This document shows positions 6,352-14,909 of a DNA stretch of 64,000 nt, piece after piece. Position 1 is the first letter of the stretch; each line of letters begins with the position of its first letter. Below the pieces are notes generated by a model. The model was not told the origin of the DNA. It searched no databases and saw only the letters and a list, made by a program, of their open reading frames with translations. The position numbers and the translations under genes are program-made. The stretch covers positions 372,001-436,000 of the forward strand of contig CBDCRK010000037.1 in assembly GCA_965220955.1 (NCBI GenBank), given 5' to 3'. The stretch is from CBDCRK01 sp965220955 (GTDB lineage Bacteria > Desulfobacterota > Binatia > Bin18 > CBDCRK01).

Positions 6352-8167
6352 ATGGTAAACGAACGTAAGACTGAGGCACTGGTTCGAGAAACCCTACGGT
6401 CGCTCGGATACTTCTCTGACAACACCCTCACGGTCGAAGAGCAGCGTAGTGATAATCCACGGATCAACAAACTGCTGAAATCTGCCTCTAAGTCGGGACC
6501 GGGAAAGGGGAGTCCTGAGTTCATCATTTCTTCTAACAACCACACGAATTTCATCATCTGAGTGTAAAGCTGATCCTTCCCGCCACGAGAGCCCCGACCG
6601 CGACAGATACGCAGACTACGCGGTTGATGGGGCACTTCTTTATGCGTCTTACTTGGCTAAAGAGTACGACGTGCTCACTATAGGGGCGAGCGGAGAATCA
6701 AAGTCAGAACTCAGAATTTCTTGCTACCTCCTTCTAAGTGGAACAAACACACCGGAGAAGGTCTTCGGGGAAACTCTTCTCTCGTTCAACGATTATTACT
6801 CAGGATATATCAAGAATCCACGCAAGTTCAGCCAGGACTACAACAAGCTTCTTGGCTACTCACGTGATCTCAACGAGACGCTCCATGAAAAAAAGATCAA
6901 AGAAGCGCAGCGTAGTTTACTCATTAGTGGCATCTTGATTGCTCTCCAGAACACCGCCTTTGCCGTCAGCTTTAGCAGTCACAAGAAGGCAAAACAACTG
7001 GCGAACAATCTTATTACAACCATTGTTGACGAGCTGAGCGGATCGGATTTGCCGCAGGCAAAGCTCAATACCATGCGGCAGAGCTTTAACTTCATCAGCA
7101 CCCACGCAACACTCTCGGAAGACAAAAAATTCTTCGACAAGTTGATCCGTGAAATAGACAAACATATCAACTCATTTAGTAGGACGCACAGATATTTCGA
7201 CACTCTTGGCCAGTTCTACATTGAGTTCTTACGGTACGCGAATAACGATAAGGGGCTTGGGATTGTCCTGACACCACCACACATCACCTCCTTATTTGCC
7301 GCCCTGGCAGGCGTCAATAAGGATTCCGTAGTTTTAGACAGCACCTGTGGGACGAGTGGATTTCTTATTAGCGCGATGAAGCTGATGGTTGACGACGCAA
7401 AGGGGGACTCAGTAAAGATTCAGAACATCCAGAAAAAGCAGCTAATCGGAATAGAATTTCAAGATGATATTTACGTCCTTGCGGTCACGAACATGGTGCT
7501 GCACGATGATGGCAAGAGCAATATCCATCAGGGTGACTGTTTTGAACTCGTTGATATGATCCGTGAGCGATACCAGCCGACAGTTGGACTTCTGAATCCC
7601 CCATATAAAACTAAAAAGAGCGATATCGAAGAGTTAGAGTATGTCCTCAATAATCTTGAAATGCTTCAGCCAAACAGCACGTGCGTTGCGATTGTGCCTA
7701 TAAGCTGCGTCTTGGCACAGGAGGGCAAAGGACTGGAACTGAAGCGCAAGCTGCTCAAAAATCATACGCTGGAGGCGGTACTCTCAATGCCAGCAGAGCT
7801 GTTTCATAACTCAAAGGTTGGTGTTGTTACTGCATCCCTTATCATCACTGCACATACACCCCATTCTCGTACAAAAAAGACGTGGTTCGCTTATTGTAGA
7901 GATGATGGATTCATCAAGACTAAGCATCGTGGGCGAATAGATATGCACGATAAATGGGCCGGAATTAAAGACTCTTGGGTAAGCGCTTTTAGTAACCGAG
8001 AGACTATTCCAGGGTTCAGCCTTATGCAAAAAGTACAAGCCGAAGACGAATGGTGCGTTGAAGCATTTATGGAGACTGATTACTCTAGGATCACGGATGA
8101 TGATTTTGAAAACGAGTTGAAACAGTTCGCGATCTTCAATATTCAACACGAGAGGAAGATGCTATGA
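6352..8167 (+). pseudogene. BcgI-like restriction-modification RM subunit, frameshifted
   Basis: The first frame (from ATG 6352) encodes a nuclease start: RKTEALVRETLRSLGYF, EEQRSDNPRINKLLK and GSPEFII. It stops at 6559-6561. One base further on, the +1 frame continues as ECKADPSRHESPDRDRY and runs into the long frame to 8167. Joined, they give about 605 residues: a PD-(D/E)xK nuclease (PEF...ECK), a helical domain, then an N6-adenine methylase with the SAM motif DSTCGTSGF and the catalytic NPPY. This matches the A subunit of BcgI-type enzymes in size and order. A one-base error splits the nuclease motif. A downstream product starting at ATG 6653 would keep all methylase motifs but lose the nuclease. 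Confidence 0.85.
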
Positions 8168-9144
8168 CGACCGTCGCACTGGCTGAACTATTTGACGTAG
8201 AATACGGTAACAAGCTCGACTTCAATAAGATGGCTCTGTGTTCTCACCAGGACGGGGGTATTAACTTTATCGGCAGGGCCAGCAGTAATCATGGGGTCTC
8301 GGCGACCGTTCGGCGACTAGCTTCAGTTGTCCCGTATGGGGCGGGTCTTCTTACGGTTGCGCTTGGAGGATCCAAGCTCTTGTCGTCTTTTGTTCAGCCC
8401 GAAGAATTTTACACCGCCCAGAACGTTGCCGTTCTCACGCCTCGGATTACGCTCGAACTAAATGAAAAAATTTATTACTGTATGTGTATTCGCCACAATA
8501 GATTTCGATATGGCGCGTTTGGACGGGAAGCTAATAGGAGCTTGAAACGCCTTCATGTCCCCGATGTCGCATACGTTCCAGATTGGGTCCGAACGATCAA
8601 GATTCCGAATCTCACCAATAGAGCTGAAACGGCTGAATCAGAAAAGATGGAATTACCACATTTCGCCCATTGGAGGGAGTTCAAACTTGGAGACCTCTTC
8701 AATATTAAAAAGGGGAAACGGCTGACTAAGGCCAACATGACCGACGGCTCTGTTCCATTCGTTGGCGCTTCTAGTTCAAATAATGGAGTCACTGCGTTTA
8801 CCGGGCAAGAACCCGAACATGAGGAGGGAACAATATCAGTCAGCTACAACGGCTCGATTGGCGAAGCATTTTATCAATCCGTACCATTTTGCGCCTCGGA
8901 CGATGGGAATGTTCTATATCCTAATTTTGACATGGACCCCGCTATAGCATTGTTTGTTTGTACCCTGATTAAGAAGGAGCGACATCGCTTCAACTATGGA
9001 CGAAAGTGGCATGTGGAGCGTATAAAGTGCTCAAACCTTAGGCTTCCAGTTGACGACTCTAATATGCCAGATTGGAAATTGATCTCTAGGTATATGCGTG
9101 GCTTACGGTTCAGCGCTGCGTTAGAAAAAAAGGAGACCGCATAA
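8164..9144 (+). CDS. Restriction-modification specificity (S) subunit, BcgI-B-like
   Basis: This 326-residue protein starts four bases inside the end of the methylase gene (ATGACG overlapping the TGA) and has two target-recognition domains of about 150 residues each. Both begin alike, with V/K-L-x-E/D-LF(D/N) followed by GNKLDF or KGKRLT, and each carries a GASSSNNGV-type segment (RASSNHGV; GASSSNNGV). Such tandem domains read the two halves of a split DNA target. Size and pairing with a fused nuclease-methylase are those of BcgI B (341 residues). The frame is intact, so a modification-only system may survive if the short methylase product is made. Confidence 0.85.
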   Translation: MTTVALAELFDVEYGNKLDFNKMALCSHQDGGINFIGRASSNHGVSATVRRLASVVPYGAGLLTVALGGSKLLSSFVQPEEFYTAQNVAVLTPRITLELNEKIYYCMCIRHNRFRYGAFGREANRSLKRLHVPDVAYVPDWVRTIKIPNLTNRAETAESEKMELPHFAHWREFKLGDLFNIKKGKRLTKANMTDGSVPFVGASSSNNGVTAFTGQEPEHEEGTISVSYNGSIGEAFYQSVPFCASDDGNVLYPNFDMDPAIALFVCTLIKKERHRFNYGRKWHVERIKCSNLRLPVDDSNMPDWKLISRYMRGLRFSAALEKKETA

Positions 9145-9157
9145 GAAGGAAAGGCCG

Positions 9158-9322
9158 ATGAAAGATAAGGATCGCCCAGTCGTCATCGTCAAACCCCATA
9201 CCTACCAGCCGAAAAAGGCTGAGCTAGAGACTGATGCAAGCATTGAGGCCACCCCCGAAGAGTTGGCCCGCGCCCTCATGCAGCCCGTGATCGTCCAAGA
9301 AACTGAGGATGAGGACGGCTGA
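9158..9322 (+). CDS. Small conserved-looking acidic protein, unknown
   Basis: A 54-residue frame starts 13 bases after the specificity gene with AAGGAAAGG just ahead of the ATG. It encodes a basic, proline-containing start (RPVVIVKPHTYQPKKAEL), an acidic middle and an ATPEELARALMQPVIV segment, ending in an acidic tail. Codon use is ordinary and spacing suggests cotranscription with the restriction-modification genes. I do not recognise a function. It could be an accessory or regulatory factor of the system, or an unrelated small protein carried with the island. Confidence 0.6.
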   Translation: MKDKDRPVVIVKPHTYQPKKAELETDASIEATPEELARALMQPVIVQETEDEDG

Positions 9323-9344
9323 CCAGAACCGTTCGGCCAGCCTC

Positions 9345-9517
9345 AAAATGTGACTTTGGTATATAATTCCCATATTAAATCCCACCAGGCTTTCCGCGCT
9401 CTCCAAGGTAGGCTCAAGGACCTCCCGGATATTTAGGGTAGGATTGAGAAGAACGGAAATTTCCTGCCAGGCCTGGAGTTGCCGAATAACTAGAGTAGAG
9501 GAGTTGTTCTCTGCCAT
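9345..9517 (-). pseudogene. GAF-domain N-terminal remnant (second copy)
   Basis: From ATG 9517 the minus strand encodes a start and linker like the remnant at 5061: VIRQLQAWQEISVLLNPTLN followed by IREVLEPTLESAESLVGFNMGIIY. Similarity to a GAF domain ends near 9345, where the frame runs into unrelated sequence. With the copy at 4752-5061 it brackets the defence island in the same orientation. Confidence 0.6.
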
Positions 9518-9615
9518 AGCTCTCCTCATACCTCATATTATAGGAGCAGCATAGTAAAGTTGTCGCCTCAGAGTCAACAATGAATGCTCTCGAAGCCCAC
9601 CTTTTCCTTGTAAAA

Positions 9616-9667
9616 ACACTCCTCCCTATAGTAGTATGAGGTCTTTCTGTTTGTACGGGAGGAGTGT
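9616..9667 (+). promoter_or_regulatory. Hairpin sequestering the pilT ribosome-binding site
   Basis: ACACTCCTCCC at 9616-9626 is the exact reverse complement of GGGAGGAGTGT at 9657-9667, which contains the pilT Shine-Dalgarno (GGGAGGAG) and ends at the base before the ATG. The 30-nt loop is AT-rich. An 11-bp perfect stem over the only ribosome site implies translational control by melting, by a ligand or protein, or by choice of transcription start. Confidence 0.6.
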
Positions 9668-10747
9668 ATGGACGTTACTCAACTTCTCACATTTGCGGTT
9701 GAAGCCGGGGCCTCGGACATCCACTTAAGCAGTGGAGAACCACCCCTATTGCGTATCCACGGGGATATGAAGAAGGTGGAGCATCCTCCGCTCACTAAGG
9801 AGGAGGTTCACACCATGACCTATGACATTATGAACGCCAATCAGCGCAAGGCCTTTGAGGAACTTCACGAGCTGGACTTCTCCTTTGAGCTGGGTGGCAT
9901 TGGCCGCTTTCGCGTCAATGTCTTTACGCAGCGCAAAGGGGAGGCAGCGGTCTTCCGGATTATTCCTACCAAGATCCTCTCCATGGAGGAGCTTGGCTTG
10001 CCCCCGATTACGAAGCATCTTTGTGAGCGAGAAAAAGGCTTGGTGTTGGTAACCGGGCCGACCGGCAGCGGGAAGTCAACTACTCTGGCCGCAATGATTG
10101 ACTACATTAATGACTCCGAAGAAGGCCATATTCTTACCATTGAAGACCCTATTGAGTTTGTTCACCAGTCGAAGAAGTCTCTGGTCAACCAGCGGGAGCT
10201 GGGCCCTCACACCCACTCCTTTGCCAACGCGCTACGTAGCGCCCTGCGAGAAGACCCCGACATCATCTTGGTGGGTGAGATGCGGGACCTTGAGACCATC
10301 CAGTTAGCGGTCACGGCTGCTGAGACCGGTCACCTAGTTTTTGGCACCCTCCACTCTCCAAGTGCCCCGCAGACCGTGGACAGGGTGATTGGCGTCTTTC
10401 CCGCGGCCCAGCAGGCCCAAATCCGCACCCAGTTTGCTGACTCACTTGAGGCTATCATCACCCAGACGCTGCTCAAGAAAAAGGGCGGCGGACGAGTGGC
10501 GGCGCTGGAGATCCTGGTGGGTACCCCCGCGGTGCGCAATCTCATCCGTGAAGGAAAAGTCCACCAGATCCCCTCGGCCATGCAGGTAGGGCAAAAGGAT
10601 GGGATGCAGACTATGGATGCGGCCCTTATGCAACTGGTCAGCAAGGGGATTGTCACCCGAGAGGAGGCCCAGTCCAGAAGCATGAACCCTAACCTCTTTG
10701 CCCAGGCCCCGGCTGGGCCTCAAGCCCGCCCGGCCCTGGCGCGGTAG
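9668..10747 (+). CDS. pilT: Type IV pilus retraction ATPase PilT
   Basis: This 359-residue hexameric cytoplasmic ATPase drives pilus disassembly in twitching motility and DNA uptake. The PilT features are in order: SDIHLSSGEPPLLRIHG near residues 16-32, Walker A GPTGSGKST at 130-138, the Asp box TIEDPIE near 158, Walker B DPDIILVGEMRD near 196-207, and the His box TGHLVFGTLHS near 220-230. The C-terminal region differs from the usual AIRNLIRE signature only slightly (AVRNLIREGKVHQIPSAMQ). Translation is probably limited by the hairpin at 9616-9667. The next gene is a pilU-like remnant and no pilin or assembly genes are in view; a ComEA-like gene lies 4 kb downstream. Confidence 0.95.
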   Translation: MDVTQLLTFAVEAGASDIHLSSGEPPLLRIHGDMKKVEHPPLTKEEVHTMTYDIMNANQRKAFEELHELDFSFELGGIGRFRVNVFTQRKGEAAVFRIIPTKILSMEELGLPPITKHLCEREKGLVLVTGPTGSGKSTTLAAMIDYINDSEEGHILTIEDPIEFVHQSKKSLVNQRELGPHTHSFANALRSALREDPDIILVGEMRDLETIQLAVTAAETGHLVFGTLHSPSAPQTVDRVIGVFPAAQQAQIRTQFADSLEAIITQTLLKKKGGGRVAALEILVGTPAVRNLIREGKVHQIPSAMQVGQKDGMQTMDAALMQLVSKGIVTREEAQSRSMNPNLFAQAPAGPQARPALAR

Positions 10748-10762
10748 GGAAGGAGAAAGACC

Positions 10763-11150
10763 ATGGAGATCCGCGACTTTCTTAAGGTGATGGTCGAGCA
10801 GGACGCCTCGGACATCTGTCTTACAGTGGACAGTGCCCCCATATACCGGATTCAGGGGATCACCCCAGTCTGTGGGAAATGGGCAACTGACCAAGGAGGC
10901 AATGGAGCAGGGGACACAGGAGGGGCGCCAGACATTTGATCAGGCCCTGGCTAACGCCGATAGTACCAACAATCTGCGGCTTAAAATCAGGTCAGAGGAA
11001 ATGAAGAGAGGGGCAGCCCAAGAAGAAGAAAAGCCCAGCTTCCGTATCGAGGGGACACAGCCAGCCTCTGGTTTTAGTAAGGTATGCCTGCTTCCCAAGA
11101 GGGTTGATAGTTTTGTGGGAACGATCCTTATGATCGCCCAAGCTAAGACT
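10763..11150 (+). pseudogene. PilU-like ATPase remnant with large internal deletions
   Basis: It starts 15 bases after pilT with AAGGAG and ATG 10763. MEIRDFLKVMVEQDASDICL and the next 17 or so residues match the start of PilU (PilT-like second retraction ATPase). The frame then falls out of register into the C-terminal part, read in another frame as KEAMEQGTQEGRQTFDQAL, then ANADSTNNLRLKI. Both Walker motifs are gone, so roughly 300 residues are deleted, and a second, smaller gap lies between FDQAL and ANADS. The N-terminal frame stops at about 10938. No ATPase can be made from it. Confidence 0.8.
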
Positions 11151-11167
11151 TAGTCAATGCTGCTCCT

Positions 11168-11866
11168 TCAACAAAGCTCAGGATAGCTCTGGATAATCAT
11201 TTCTGCCAGAGCAAGGTCTTCTGGGGTAGTGATCTTGATATTGTAAGGGTTCCCTGGGATGACTTTGACCACCCCGCCTATTTTCTCCACCAAAGCAGCG
11301 TCATCGGTAGTAAGCACATTATTGGCCAATGCCCAGGCATGGGCTTTCCGGATAAGGGGAACGCAGAAAGTCTGCGGAGTCTGGGCCAGCCAGAGCTCTT
11401 GTCGCGAAAGAGTTTCAGCAATAACCCCAGTAGCAGACACGCGCTTGATTGTGTCCTTAGCCGGTATGGCTACAACTGCTCCACCAACCTTTGCTGCCAT
11501 TTCCAGGCTTCTGTCAATCATCCCCGCAGTAACAAAGGGTCTGGCCCCATCATGGATAATCACCAGCTCACAGTCCTTATCGAGCTGAGTGAGCCCCAGG
11601 TGAACCGAGTCTTGCCGTTCCTTCCCACCATGGATAACTACCCAGGATAAACGAAAAGGACCATACTGGTCTAATAGACCGTAGCAGTACTCCTTCCATC
11701 CAGGCGTAACTATAAGAATGCCCTTGCTTACACTAGAAGAACGCTCCATGCTACGCAGGGTGCGGACAAGAAGGGGAACGCCAACAATAGGAAGGAAAGC
11801 TTTAGGAAGGCTCTTTGCCATCCGCTCTCCCCTTCCCGCAGCAACCACAAGAGCGTCTGCCCGCAT
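11168..11866 (-). CDS. ispD: 2-C-methyl-D-erythritol 4-phosphate cytidylyltransferase (IspD)
   Basis: This 232-residue enzyme joins CTP and methylerythritol phosphate to give CDP-ME in the non-mevalonate isoprenoid pathway. The CTP loop is AAGRGERM near residues 9-16 with Lys at PKAF. DGARPF and AIPAKDTIK are the usual later motifs, followed by LAQTPQTF and DDAALVE. The ATG at 11866 fits the family start (MRADALVVAAG); another ATG at 11887 is possible, and neither has a clear Shine-Dalgarno. It lies after carD on the same strand, a pairing common in several bacterial phyla. No ispF is next to it; a dispersed repeat separates it from carD. Confidence 0.95.
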   Translation of the reverse strand: MRADALVVAAGRGERMAKSLPKAFLPIVGVPLLVRTLRSMERSSSVSKGILIVTPGWKEYCYGLLDQYGPFRLSWVVIHGGKERQDSVHLGLTQLDKDCELVIIHDGARPFVTAGMIDRSLEMAAKVGGAVVAIPAKDTIKRVSATGVIAETLSRQELWLAQTPQTFCVPLIRKAHAWALANNVLTTDDAALVEKIGGVVKVIPGNPYNIKITTPEDLALAEMIIQSYPELC

Positions 11867-11889
11867 AAAAAGAAAGATGGTGAACATTC

Positions 11890-11938
11890 AGCCGTCAGGA
11901 ATCAGTAGTCAGCCATAAATGGCTGAGAGCTGAATGTC
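11890..11938. repeat. Dispersed intergenic repeat of the TCAGC/GCTGA family
   Basis: A run of short, partly inverted units (ATTCAGCCGTCAG, TCAGTAGTCAGCC, GGCTGAGAGCTGAATG) fills the gap between ispD and carD. Related units occur near 16253, 26380, 29653, 29770, 47160, 47300 and 50381-50520, mainly at or between gene ends. Confidence 0.55.
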
Positions 11939-11949
11939 CACAAAAGACG

Positions 11950-12432
11950 TTAGTGGGCAAAAATATTTTTCAGATCCTGTATGATCTTTTCTTCAGGATC
12001 AGCACTAGCAATGGACAATTCTTTTACTAGAAGGTTTCGAGCAGTATCGAGCATTTTGCGCTCGCCAAAGGAAAGCTCTTTATCAGCCTTAATCACAAAA
12101 AGGTCACGGAGTACCTTGGCAATCTCGATCACCGAGCCAGTCTTGATTTTCTCGGTGTACTCACGGTAACGGCGGTTCCACGTCTGTTGGTCCACTTCGA
12201 TCTTCTTGGTACGCAGGATTCGGTAGACCTTGGCTACCATCTCCCTGCCAATAACTGGTCGTAATCCTACTGAGGTCACATTATCTGTCGGAATCATAAT
12301 GGTCATCTGACTATCCAAGATCCGTAGCATATAGAATCTCTGTTCCCTCCCCGAAACTACCCGCGTTTGCATTCTCTCTATTATCCCTACGCCATGGCCA
12401 GGATACACGACCTTTTCCCCAATCTTAAACAT
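11950..12432 (-). CDS. carD: CarD family transcriptional regulator
   Basis: This 160-residue protein binds the RNA polymerase beta subunit through an N-terminal Tudor-like domain (MFKIGEKVVYPGHGVGIIERM) and stabilises open promoter complexes through a C-terminal helical domain (residues about 70-160, including TEKIKTGSVIEIAKVLRDLF and SFGERKMLDTARNLLVKEL). Length and order match CarD/CdnL. GGAGGGG precedes the ATG at 12432 with normal spacing; a longer upstream frame is possible but not needed. In other bacteria it affects rRNA and stress promoters. It is encoded just ahead of ispD. Confidence 0.93.
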   Translation of the reverse strand: MFKIGEKVVYPGHGVGIIERMQTRVVSGREQRFYMLRILDSQMTIMIPTDNVTSVGLRPVIGREMVAKVYRILRTKKIEVDQQTWNRRYREYTEKIKTGSVIEIAKVLRDLFVIKADKELSFGERKMLDTARNLLVKELSIASADPEEKIIQDLKNIFAH

Positions 12433-12564
12433 AGGGTCCCCTCCGTCCAGTAATATCGGGCACATTCATCATACCTGATCTTAACGCTAGCGTCAACGCC
12501 CTAAATCACTGAAATAGTTGATTTTTCTGCAAGAGGAAGCAAGGGCTTGCAAAGCCTGTAAGGC

Positions 12565-13029
12565 CTATAAGCAAGCGTCATCGTTGAGGAAGCAAACCAT
12601 AATCAGGGCATCTTCCCCATTTTCATAGTATTGGCGCCGCACCCCAACTTGGTGAAATCCGAGATGGTGATAGAGAGAAATCGCCGGCAAGTTGCCCTTA
12701 CGTACCTCCAGACTGGCTGTCCTCATCCTTTCTCTCCTCGCCTCCAGCAAAATCTCCTCCATGAGCCTTCTAGCAATCCCTCGACGACGGTAGCTAGGAT
12801 GAACGGCAACGTTGAGAATATGGACCTCGCCAGCCACACACCAACAGCACAAATACCCTGCCACCTGGCCATTGTTCTCCGCCACTAGCATGCGAGAGAA
12901 GGAATTGTTGAACTCCTGAGAGAAAGAAGAATAACTCCAGGGAAAAGAAAAAGAGAGATGGGCAATGTTGATTACCTGAGGGAGGTCCTCAGGTCGCATA
13001 GAACGTGGCAGGATCTCTGTGGTCGACAT
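12565..13029 (-). CDS. rimI: Ribosomal protein S18 alanine N-acetyltransferase (RimI-like)
   Basis: This 154-residue GNAT acetyltransferase has the acetyl-CoA loop HPSYRRRGIARRLM, a VAVHP strand before it, and the RimI-type tail SLEVRKGNLPAISLYHHLGF followed by QVGVRRQYYENGEDALIM. RimI acetylates the N-terminus of S18; close GNAT relatives modify other proteins, so the substrate is by family only. It is transcribed after the ferredoxin-fusion gene with about 55 bases between them and ahead of carD. Confidence 0.88.
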   Translation of the reverse strand: MSTTEILPRSMRPEDLPQVINIAHLSFSFPWSYSSFSQEFNNSFSRMLVAENNGQVAGYLCCWCVAGEVHILNVAVHPSYRRRGIARRLMEEILLEARRERMRTASLEVRKGNLPAISLYHHLGFHQVGVRRQYYENGEDALIMVCFLNDDACL

Positions 13030-13085
13030 TATTCCAGTAGGCTGCTAGAGCAGCCGGCTCTCCGCCACTCTGCTAAGGGAGAGAA

Positions 13086-14510
13086 TCATCTCTTAAAGAG
13101 GATAACCTCAAGCGTTTTATCTCGATAGCGGTGTTTAAAAGCCGACACTTCCTGGTCCGGATCAATCCGCGTGGTGAAATCAGGGGGAAAAGAAGATGAG
13201 ATTGCAGCTAGCTTGCGTACTTGGGGATCAGTCACCCTGCCCCGAATAACAAATGACCCATTCCTGAGAGAGAGATCATAGTCGTAATCAGGCATTTCGT
13301 TGGGGATCCCCTGCTCCTGTTTCCACGCCGAGGGTGGAACCCACCGAGGAAACTCAAGCCGGACAAGGTAAGCATTTCCCCGCGTCTCCAAAGTATAAAC
13401 CTCGCCGTAGCGTCGTTCTCTATCAAGCTTGTCATCAAACTCGGGGGAATAGTAACCATCAAAAGAGACTGTTCCTGTGTGCTGAGCGGGAGAAGAAAGG
13501 AAGGGAGCCACCAATGGTGCCAGAGGCAGGCCGTAGAACGTACCACGACAGGGAACCTCACCTATAGGCATAGCCTGAAAAATCGCCTCCTTTAATCGCA
13601 AAATCGCCTCAATAGAGGCAATCGTAAAGCCCAGGGTAATATAGGTATAAGTACCCGAGCTAAAAGTCTCCCGTCCCAGGCCAAAGACCGCCACCATTAA
13701 AAAGATCGCAGGATAGAGAGTCATGTTAAAAAGGATATTCAGGCCTGTTGACCCGGCAGCAGTAAAATATGTTTTATCTCCTATCACATCTTCTAGTGCC
13801 TTCTTAGTGGAAAGCGGCAGGGCACCAAGAATGGGCTGGGCAATGGTGACAATAGCCCCCAGAAGGGGATTTCCTTTGTTTTCCTGAACTCGGCTCAGAG
13901 CTTGTTCGAAACTTCCTCCTAACTCGCCAGGAAAGAGCTTCTCCACTACAGGCTTTGGAGTAGGAGGAGTAGCAGGTTTATCGACCTTCTTTTCCACCCG
14001 GCTGGAGGCCCGGGTGGAGGTAGGAGTAGGGTTAACCGTTGTCACTGGGGCCACAACTGCAGCAGCTGGGGCTGGGGCTGGGGCTGGGGCTGAGACTGCA
14101 ACAGCCTCACCAACCGCCCCCTCTCTCGCTCCATTCCCCCCCTCTCTTACTCCTCCTACTACCCCTGCTTCTCCTCCCCCGGCTCGAAACCGCGAGGGAT
14201 ATCCTTCCCCAAACTCTTCCTCTGGATGTAACTCCTTCGCCCTCCCTAGCAATACCTCTTCACTCTCTTCTCGCTCTGGATCCGGTATACAACAGTCTAC
14301 CGGACATACCGCCGCACACGCCTCTTGATCGTAAAACCCTACACACTCCGTGCACTTCTCCGGCACTATGTAGAAGATATCCTCGCTTAGTGGAGCATGG
14401 CTCTGCCCGCCCAACTCCCATTGCACCCCTCCCTGATAGATAGCGGTGTTTGGGCACTCAGGCTCACACGCCCCACAGTTGATACACTCGCTTGTGATCA
14501 CTGTCGCCAT
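13086..14510 (-). CDS. Ferredoxin fused to a membrane segment and a C-terminal beta-rich domain
   Basis: This 474-residue protein begins with a two-cluster ferredoxin: C9, C12, C15, C19 for the first [4Fe-4S] and C53, C56, C65, C69 with C73/C74 for the second (CTECVGFY...CAAVCPVDCC, YfhL-type). A Gly/Glu-rich and then Ala-Pro-rich linker follows (about 80-190), encoded partly by GGGGCT hexamers. A helical region leads to a membrane part near residues 255-300 (FNMTLYPAIFLMVAVFG; YITLGFTIASIEAIL). The last 70 residues (DYDLSLRNGSFVIRGRV...TLEVILFKR) resemble an Hsp20-like beta sandwich. I know no characterised protein with this order. It suggests an iron-sulphur electron carrier tethered to the membrane, or a sensor. 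Confidence 0.85.
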   Translation of the reverse strand: MATVITSECINCGACEPECPNTAIYQGGVQWELGGQSHAPLSEDIFYIVPEKCTECVGFYDQEACAAVCPVDCCIPDPEREESEEVLLGRAKELHPEEEFGEGYPSRFRAGGGEAGVVGGVREGGNGAREGAVGEAVAVSAPAPAPAPAAAVVAPVTTVNPTPTSTRASSRVEKKVDKPATPPTPKPVVEKLFPGELGGSFEQALSRVQENKGNPLLGAIVTIAQPILGALPLSTKKALEDVIGDKTYFTAAGSTGLNILFNMTLYPAIFLMVAVFGLGRETFSSGTYTYITLGFTIASIEAILRLKEAIFQAMPIGEVPCRGTFYGLPLAPLVAPFLSSPAQHTGTVSFDGYYSPEFDDKLDRERRYGEVYTLETRGNAYLVRLEFPRWVPPSAWKQEQGIPNEMPDYDYDLSLRNGSFVIRGRVTDPQVRKLAAISSSFPPDFTTRIDPDQEVSAFKHRYRDKTLEVILFKR

Positions 14511-14909
14511 GAGGGACTCTTGTCCTTCCTATATAGCTGCTATTATAACAATATTCTATCTTGCTACCTATATCTCACTGAGTTGTGGCAGGTTTTATAT
14601 GTGGTGTACATATGTAGCGTTTTTCCAGGAAACGGTCAATGTTCCAGATAAAAAATAACCCTGATCCCCTGGCTGGCTTAGGACAGATTTTCTGGGGAAA
14701 AAAGGGAAAGGTACACTGTTTTTTGCATAAAGTCATACACTACTGCTTTTGAATTAAACTTCATTGACAAAAATACAACAAAAGTGCAATATTTATCTTA
14801 ATATGAGCCTATTGGGTACCTTGAGGGGAGAGGTGCCAGCTTGTTCCTCTTATATTTTTATTAGTTCCGTTTTTCGAATAAATTTATATAGAGAAAAGGA
14901 GGTACAAGT
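14511..14909. promoter_or_regulatory. Divergent intergenic region with candidate promoter for the ComEA-like gene
   Basis: This 399-bp AT-rich gap holds no credible gene. On the plus strand TTGACA at 14764-14769 is followed after 17 bp by CAATAT (14787-14792), a moderate sigma-70 promoter, about 115 bases before the gene at 14910. Nothing else stands out. Confidence 0.4.

Noticed and set aside
6553..6566. Programmed +1 frameshift in the nuclease-methylase gene
   Set aside because: The codon before the stop is ATC, whose tRNA cannot re-pair one base downstream, and there is no internal Shine-Dalgarno as in the RF2 case. A mutation or sequencing error is simpler.
14014..14443. Two plus-strand frames rich in Thr/Pro/Leu opposite the ferredoxin fusion
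   Set aside because: They arise from the low-complexity Ala-Pro linker on the other strand; the minus frame has clear ferredoxin cysteines.
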